From positions 1 to 8,783 of the forward strand of contig VGPE01000108.1 in the NCBI GenBank assembly GCA_016875645.1: a stretch of 8,783 nucleotides of DNA, written 5' to 3'. Made by a program: the position numbers and the translations under genes. The stretch is from Chloroflexota bacterium (lineage in GTDB: Bacteria > Chloroflexota > Limnocylindria > Limnocylindrales > CSP1-4). Below are positions 7,101 through 8,783 of this stretch, piece by piece (positions within the stretch are counted from its first letter, which is position 1; each line of letters opens with the position of its first letter). The notes below the pieces were generated by a model. It saw only the letters and a program-made list of their open reading frames with translations. It did no database searches and was not told where the DNA came from.

Positions 7101-8783
7101 ATCAGCTCGTTCGACGCGGTCGTGATGATGAGGTCGTCGCCGGAAGAGGGGGCGAGCAACCCGGCCACCGGCGCGCCCACGGTCGCAAGGCTGATGGGCG
7201 TGTCGACCAACGGCGCGTCGTCGCTCGAGATCCGGAGGGCGTCGACCTGGAGCGACGTGTCGACGACGAGGACGCGGCCCTCGTCGGTGCCGATGAAGAG
7301 CCGATGGCCGGACTGGTCCACGGCCAGGGCAGATGCGCCCCGAATCGCGATCGTGGCCTCGAGGGCGCGGTCGGCAAGGTCGTAGGCGCGCACCTCGGTG
7401 CCCGTCGCAACGTAGACCCGGTCGCCGGCGCGTCCGCCCGGGAGCGACGGATCGTCCCAGCGCAGTTCGATCGCGGCGGCACGCACCGGCACGCCCAGCT
7501 GGGAGGTTCCCGTGACAGCGTTGTTTCCGAAGGCGACCACGCCTGCCGCCATCGCGTACTTCGCGAGGTGAGGATGGGTGTACTCGTAGATGCTGTGCGG
7601 CTGGCCGTAGCGCCAGTGCTGGAGGAACTCCGTCGCCGTTCGGGCGTGATACACCTCGTCGAAGTGCATCGAGTACGGCTCCGCGAGCCGGAAGGTCCGC
7701 AGGCCGAGCGTCGCGACGACCAGCACGATCAGCACCCATGCGTCGAGGCGGTCGAACCGGCCGCCGGACTCGCGCGCGAGCAATCCCGTGCGGTCGGCCC
7801 GCCTGGGCCGCGCGAAGAGCCCGCGCCGGACCGACGCGAGGAGCCCCGGCTGGTCCACCGCCGGAGCTGTCAGCCAGTCAGCCCGGCGAAGCCGCTTGCC
7901 GTCACGCGGATCTAATGGCGGGCCCGGCGCACAGAGCCGAGCAGCCGGTCCCCGTCCCGTGGCCGCGGTCGCGACCGGAACCGGCTCGAGAATCGGGTCG
8001 GGCTGCCAGCGCAGATCGTCGGCGACGGCGGCAGGAACCGCGCGCGCTCGAGCGCGTTCGGCCAGGGCATGGACGTGGGCAGCGAGGCGCTCGGTGGCGC
8101 CGCCACGCAACTGGCCCGCCACCCAGACGAAGCCCGCCAGGTGGACGAGCGCGATGACCGCGACGCCGGGCCAGGCCTTGATGTCCTGCCCGATGCCGAG
8201 CCAGTCCGAGATCCCCGGGTTGTCCGGGTACAGCGTCGTGATGACCACGTAGAGGTTCAGAAAGCTCGCGACCGACAACGAGAAATAGACGAGCAGCCAG
8301 CGAGCCGAGACGACTGCGAGGATGGCCGCCAGCCCGAAGAACGGGTACATGTAGCGCTCGTGGACGCGGGTCGGCACCACGAAGAAGGCCACCGCCAGGA
8401 CGGTCACCCCCACAAGGATCGCGAGGCGATCCGGCCGACGGGCGACGGCGACCATGACGGCCGCGATCACGAGCAGCAGCAGCGTCGTCCCCACGATCAC
8501 CGCGGGCACCGGGCCGAACATGAACCCGAGCTCGCCGGGCCCGCCGTTGACATCCCGGATCCAGCGCGAATCGGCCGCGATTCCGCCACCGTTCATTTCG
8601 AGCAGCGCCCACGGGTTGTAGGCGTTCACGCTGACATACGGGTAGCCGGCGGCGGCACTGCCCACCTGCTGGAGCAGGCCGATGAACGAGAGCCCGAACG
8701 GCGCGGCGGCAAGAGCTGCCGTCACCACGGCGATCACGCCCGTGGTCAGGACGCGGAACTCGCTGCGTGCGGTGAACAGGTCC
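4139..8783 (-). CDS. Tandem GT-C membrane glycosyltransferase: ALG6-like C-terminal half, linker and PMT-type mannosyltransferase with inserted beta-propeller; 5'-partial
   Basis: Giant polytopic membrane protein. The frame has no stop up to the right edge, and the codons beyond the GTG at 8737 read DLFTARSEFRVLTTG, a plausible cytosolic loop, so the start lies outside the window. Numbering from 8737 gives 1,532 residues. Residues 1-210 are the C-terminal helices of one GT-C enzyme and residues 211-330 a hydrophilic linker. Residues 331-404 hold TM1 and the catalytic loop of a GT39/PMT module: MHFDEVYHA with Asp360-Glu361, then YEYTHPHLAKY. Residues 405-805 form a propeller-like insert. Residues 806-1532 hold the remaining PMT helices, with FAWRLPG, TRIGMNDVY, SKWVALYA, YDYHNNLRAAHAAASPWWAWPL and ATFQYHYFTGLP. 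PMT enzymes move mannose from polyprenyl-phosphate-mannose to Ser/Thr of exported proteins on the outer face. There is no ATG between codons 131 and 356, arguing for one polypeptide. Sugar, acceptor and the job of the first module are unknown. Confidence 0.85.
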   Translation of the reverse strand, partial: DLFTARSEFRVLTTGVIAVVTAALAAAPFGLSFIGLLQQVGSAAAGYPYVSVNAYNPWALLEMNGGGIAADSRWIRDVNGGPGELGFMFGPVPAVIVGTTLLLLVIAAVMVAVARRPDRLAILVGVTVLAVAFFVVPTRVHERYMYPFFGLAAILAVVSARWLLVYFSLSVASFLNLYVVITTLYPDNPGISDWLGIGQDIKAWPGVAVIALVHLAGFVWVAGQLRGGATERLAAHVHALAERARARAVPAAVADDLRWQPDPILEPVPVATAATGRGPAARLCAPGPPLDPRDGKRLRRADWLTAPAVDQPGLLASVRRGLFARPRRADRTGLLARESGGRFDRLDAWVLIVLVVATLGLRTFRLAEPYSMHFDEVYHARTATEFLQHWRYGQPHSIYEYTHPHLAKYAMAAGVVAFGNNAVTGTSQLGVPVRAAAIELRWDDPSLPGGRAGDRVYVATGTEVRAYDLADRALEATIAIRGASALAVDQSGHRLFIGTDEGRVLVVDTSLQVDALRISSDDAPLVDTPISLATVGAPVAGLLAPSSGDDLIITTASNELIAIDASSGEIYGRVVLPGLLAVEPAGSANQVTADPALLADAAAAAAQLAELLGGEAAEFESRLTSGAASVIIGPAPTGSARTALDEAIADGRLAGVGIESIPLIAAVDAQGLTFLSSRDAGLSSQLELPGATGLAYVTGLDHPRLYVAAGDTVAVVRLADASSGREPHVDATLTAPGVVTDVVFDASANFVHVLGRTPDGSTPTIYVVEPHGNAFFADARLTAEPAAWVIDAQPRYPSQDRQAILAFSAAGAVDEVDAGSNPFAWRLPGVVAGALLAGLLFVLARILFRRRSVALFAAVFVLADAMMFVQTRIGMNDVYVALFIVTAYTLFAALWTGILRGRRAFWWAMPVIGLLLGLGLASKWVALYAVAGLGVLTLARSALGRLLIVIAMIGATTVLGYMAINVPQGATSGGNVFFVLLMIGLTLVAVLAAVLRPVAWTPEEVRFAVAGPVVAGVGLLALTIPLGLMDASIAVSGIQVSPLTIAGVLALLGGAVAIAFWAAGRFGFGPLASPLPPGLGPPLAAPPPSAGWLRLGSGWGIPAIWLAICLGIIPIAVYVVSYLPWVALGNRLTEGWPAANTGQSLIDLTKSMYDYHNNLRAAHAAASPWWAWPLDLKPVWFYQGSFAGNTSASIYDAGNLVVWWLGIPAMAFCAWQAWKRQSLALALVVVGFAFQWLTWVRIDRATFQYHYFTGLPFVILGLGYFVAELWHGPSRGTWLLARVAAALAIVAPALLWVGKGPLCRFVRVEAVNPGSQACVGNPGDLVVTARVAGLVLVMGVAIVLLIYQVLRLQRGAGRAADDGRGSGARAAGAGDGEQRRLLLLVLTGIAAWIGIVAVSTLLGETVVYEARGFQSSYVALLVAIPLAVIAAFVITARDARRFAMGVVFAAAMAFLVLYPNISALPLPSTVVNAYQGLLPTYLYPFQFPVNTDPAAPSVQFLAAEPILLFIALTVTSFVVGYAAWVWRFGPAPLPPRPDGLAPAEGGS
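4958..5338 (-). other. PMT C-terminal core (PMT_4TMC-type region)
   Basis: Residues 1134-1260 carry the most recognisable PMT blocks: SMYDYHNNLRAAHAAASPWW, then WPLDLKPVWFYQG, NLVVWWLGIP, and ATFQYHYFTGLPFVILGLGY. In bacterial and actinobacterial PMTs the same blocks form an outer loop and the last helices. This is the strongest evidence that the second module is GT39-like rather than ArnT-like. Confidence 0.8.
6323..7525 (-). other. Beta-propeller-like domain inserted into the first outer loop of the PMT module
   Basis: The insert covers residues about 405-805 and splits the usual PMT continuity, in which a HPP-L-K-L segment ending in FG is followed directly by xPFxWRLPS. Here AFGN is followed by about 400 residues before NPFAWRLPG. 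It shows repeated short strand units of the YVTN/PQQ style: RVYVATGTEVRAYDL, RLFIGTDEGRVLVVDT, DLIITTASNELIAIDA, RLYVAAGDTVAVVRL, FVHVLGR with TIYVVEPHG, and QAILAFSAAG. Counting suggests six or seven blades. Residues 574-645 break the pattern with an Ala-rich helical stretch. Because PMT catalytic loops face outwards, the domain should be extracytoplasmic, next to the active site. Sequence shows the repeats; the fold is inferred. Confidence 0.7.
7748..8107 (-). other. Hydrophilic linker joining the two GT-C modules
   Basis: About 120 residues (211-330), rich in Ala, Arg and Pro, with no membrane helix and no recognised domain. It is predicted cytosolic because it sits between a last helix and the first PMT helix. 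It contains a TTA leucine codon at 7913-7915, notable in such GC-rich DNA. A GTG codon at 7856-7858 could in principle start the second module separately, but no Shine-Dalgarno sequence precedes it. Confidence 0.6.
8108..8783 (-). other. N-terminal GT-C module, C-terminal half only
   Basis: This region encodes about six hydrophobic helices (residues roughly 1-23, 77-99, 103-121, 132-148, 149-172 and 189-209). Two motifs typical of polyprenyl-phosphate-sugar-dependent GT-C enzymes of the ALG6/ALG8-like kind are visible: YPYVSVNAYNPWAL (codons at 8603-8644) and TRVHERYMYP (around 8342-8371). The N-terminal catalytic loop of this module must lie right of the window. Assignment to GT-C is firm; the exact family is not. 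Confidence 0.7.

Noticed and set aside
4698..7739. Alternative minus-strand frames overlapping the large gene
   Set aside because: Arg/Gly-rich shadow translations in another frame of the same strand, while the main frame carries all PMT motifs.
8043..8056. 14-bp palindrome CGCGCTC-GAGCGCG in the linker
   Set aside because: Made of CG/GC steps and Arg/Ala codons; such a length is much more likely by chance in this composition than the 20-bp one.
8735..8737. GTG as start of the large minus-strand gene
   Set aside because: The frame continues without a stop to the right edge, and a GT-C module starting here would lack its catalytic N-terminal loop.

Overview
The window is a very GC-rich bacterial chromosomal fragment with strong G/C preference at third codon positions and almost no non-coding DNA. 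There are no RNA genes, insertion sequences, phage genes or CRISPR repeats. The gene content suggests a high-GC Chloroflexota (Limnocylindria/Ellin6529-like soil or freshwater lineage) or, second choice, an Actinomycetota. This assignment is inference: the operon resembles the actinobacterial phosphatidylinositol-mannoside (PIM) operon, while the very long tandem GT-C protein reminds me of uncultivated Chloroflexota.

Left half, plus strand (2-4098): a tightly coupled operon of four genes. They encode a lysophospholipid/PIM acyltransferase-family protein that is open at the left edge, a second acyltransferase paralogue (982-2010), a PHP-domain metal-dependent phosphoesterase (2007-2891), and a PimA-like GT4 glycosyltransferase (2896-4098). 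The first two junctions are 4-base ATGA stop/start overlaps and the third is a 4-base gap. Each downstream gene has a purine-rich ribosome binding site inside the gene before it. The layout parallels the mycobacterial pgsA-patA-pimA order, so a CDP-alcohol phosphatidyltransferase gene is predicted just left of the window. The likely job is to build a mannosylated, acylated phospho-glycolipid at the cytoplasmic face of the membrane.

Right half, minus strand (4139-8783): a single open frame of more than 1,547 codons, open at the right edge and convergent with the operon across a 40-base gap. It encodes an unusual membrane protein. First comes the C-terminal half of one GT-C glycosyltransferase (SVNAYNPWAL and RVHERYMYP motifs). 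A hydrophilic linker of about 120 residues follows. Then comes a complete GT39/PMT-type protein-mannosyltransferase module. The first extracytoplasmic loop of that module, exactly between the catalytic DE/HPH segment and the second membrane helix, carries an insert of about 400 residues that reads as a beta-propeller, itself interrupted by an Ala-rich helical segment.

Taken together the window looks like an envelope-glycosylation locus: a cytosolic glycolipid operon next to a polyprenyl-phosphate-sugar-dependent GT-C giant. The most unusual element is the tandem GT-C fusion with the propeller inserted into the catalytic loop.
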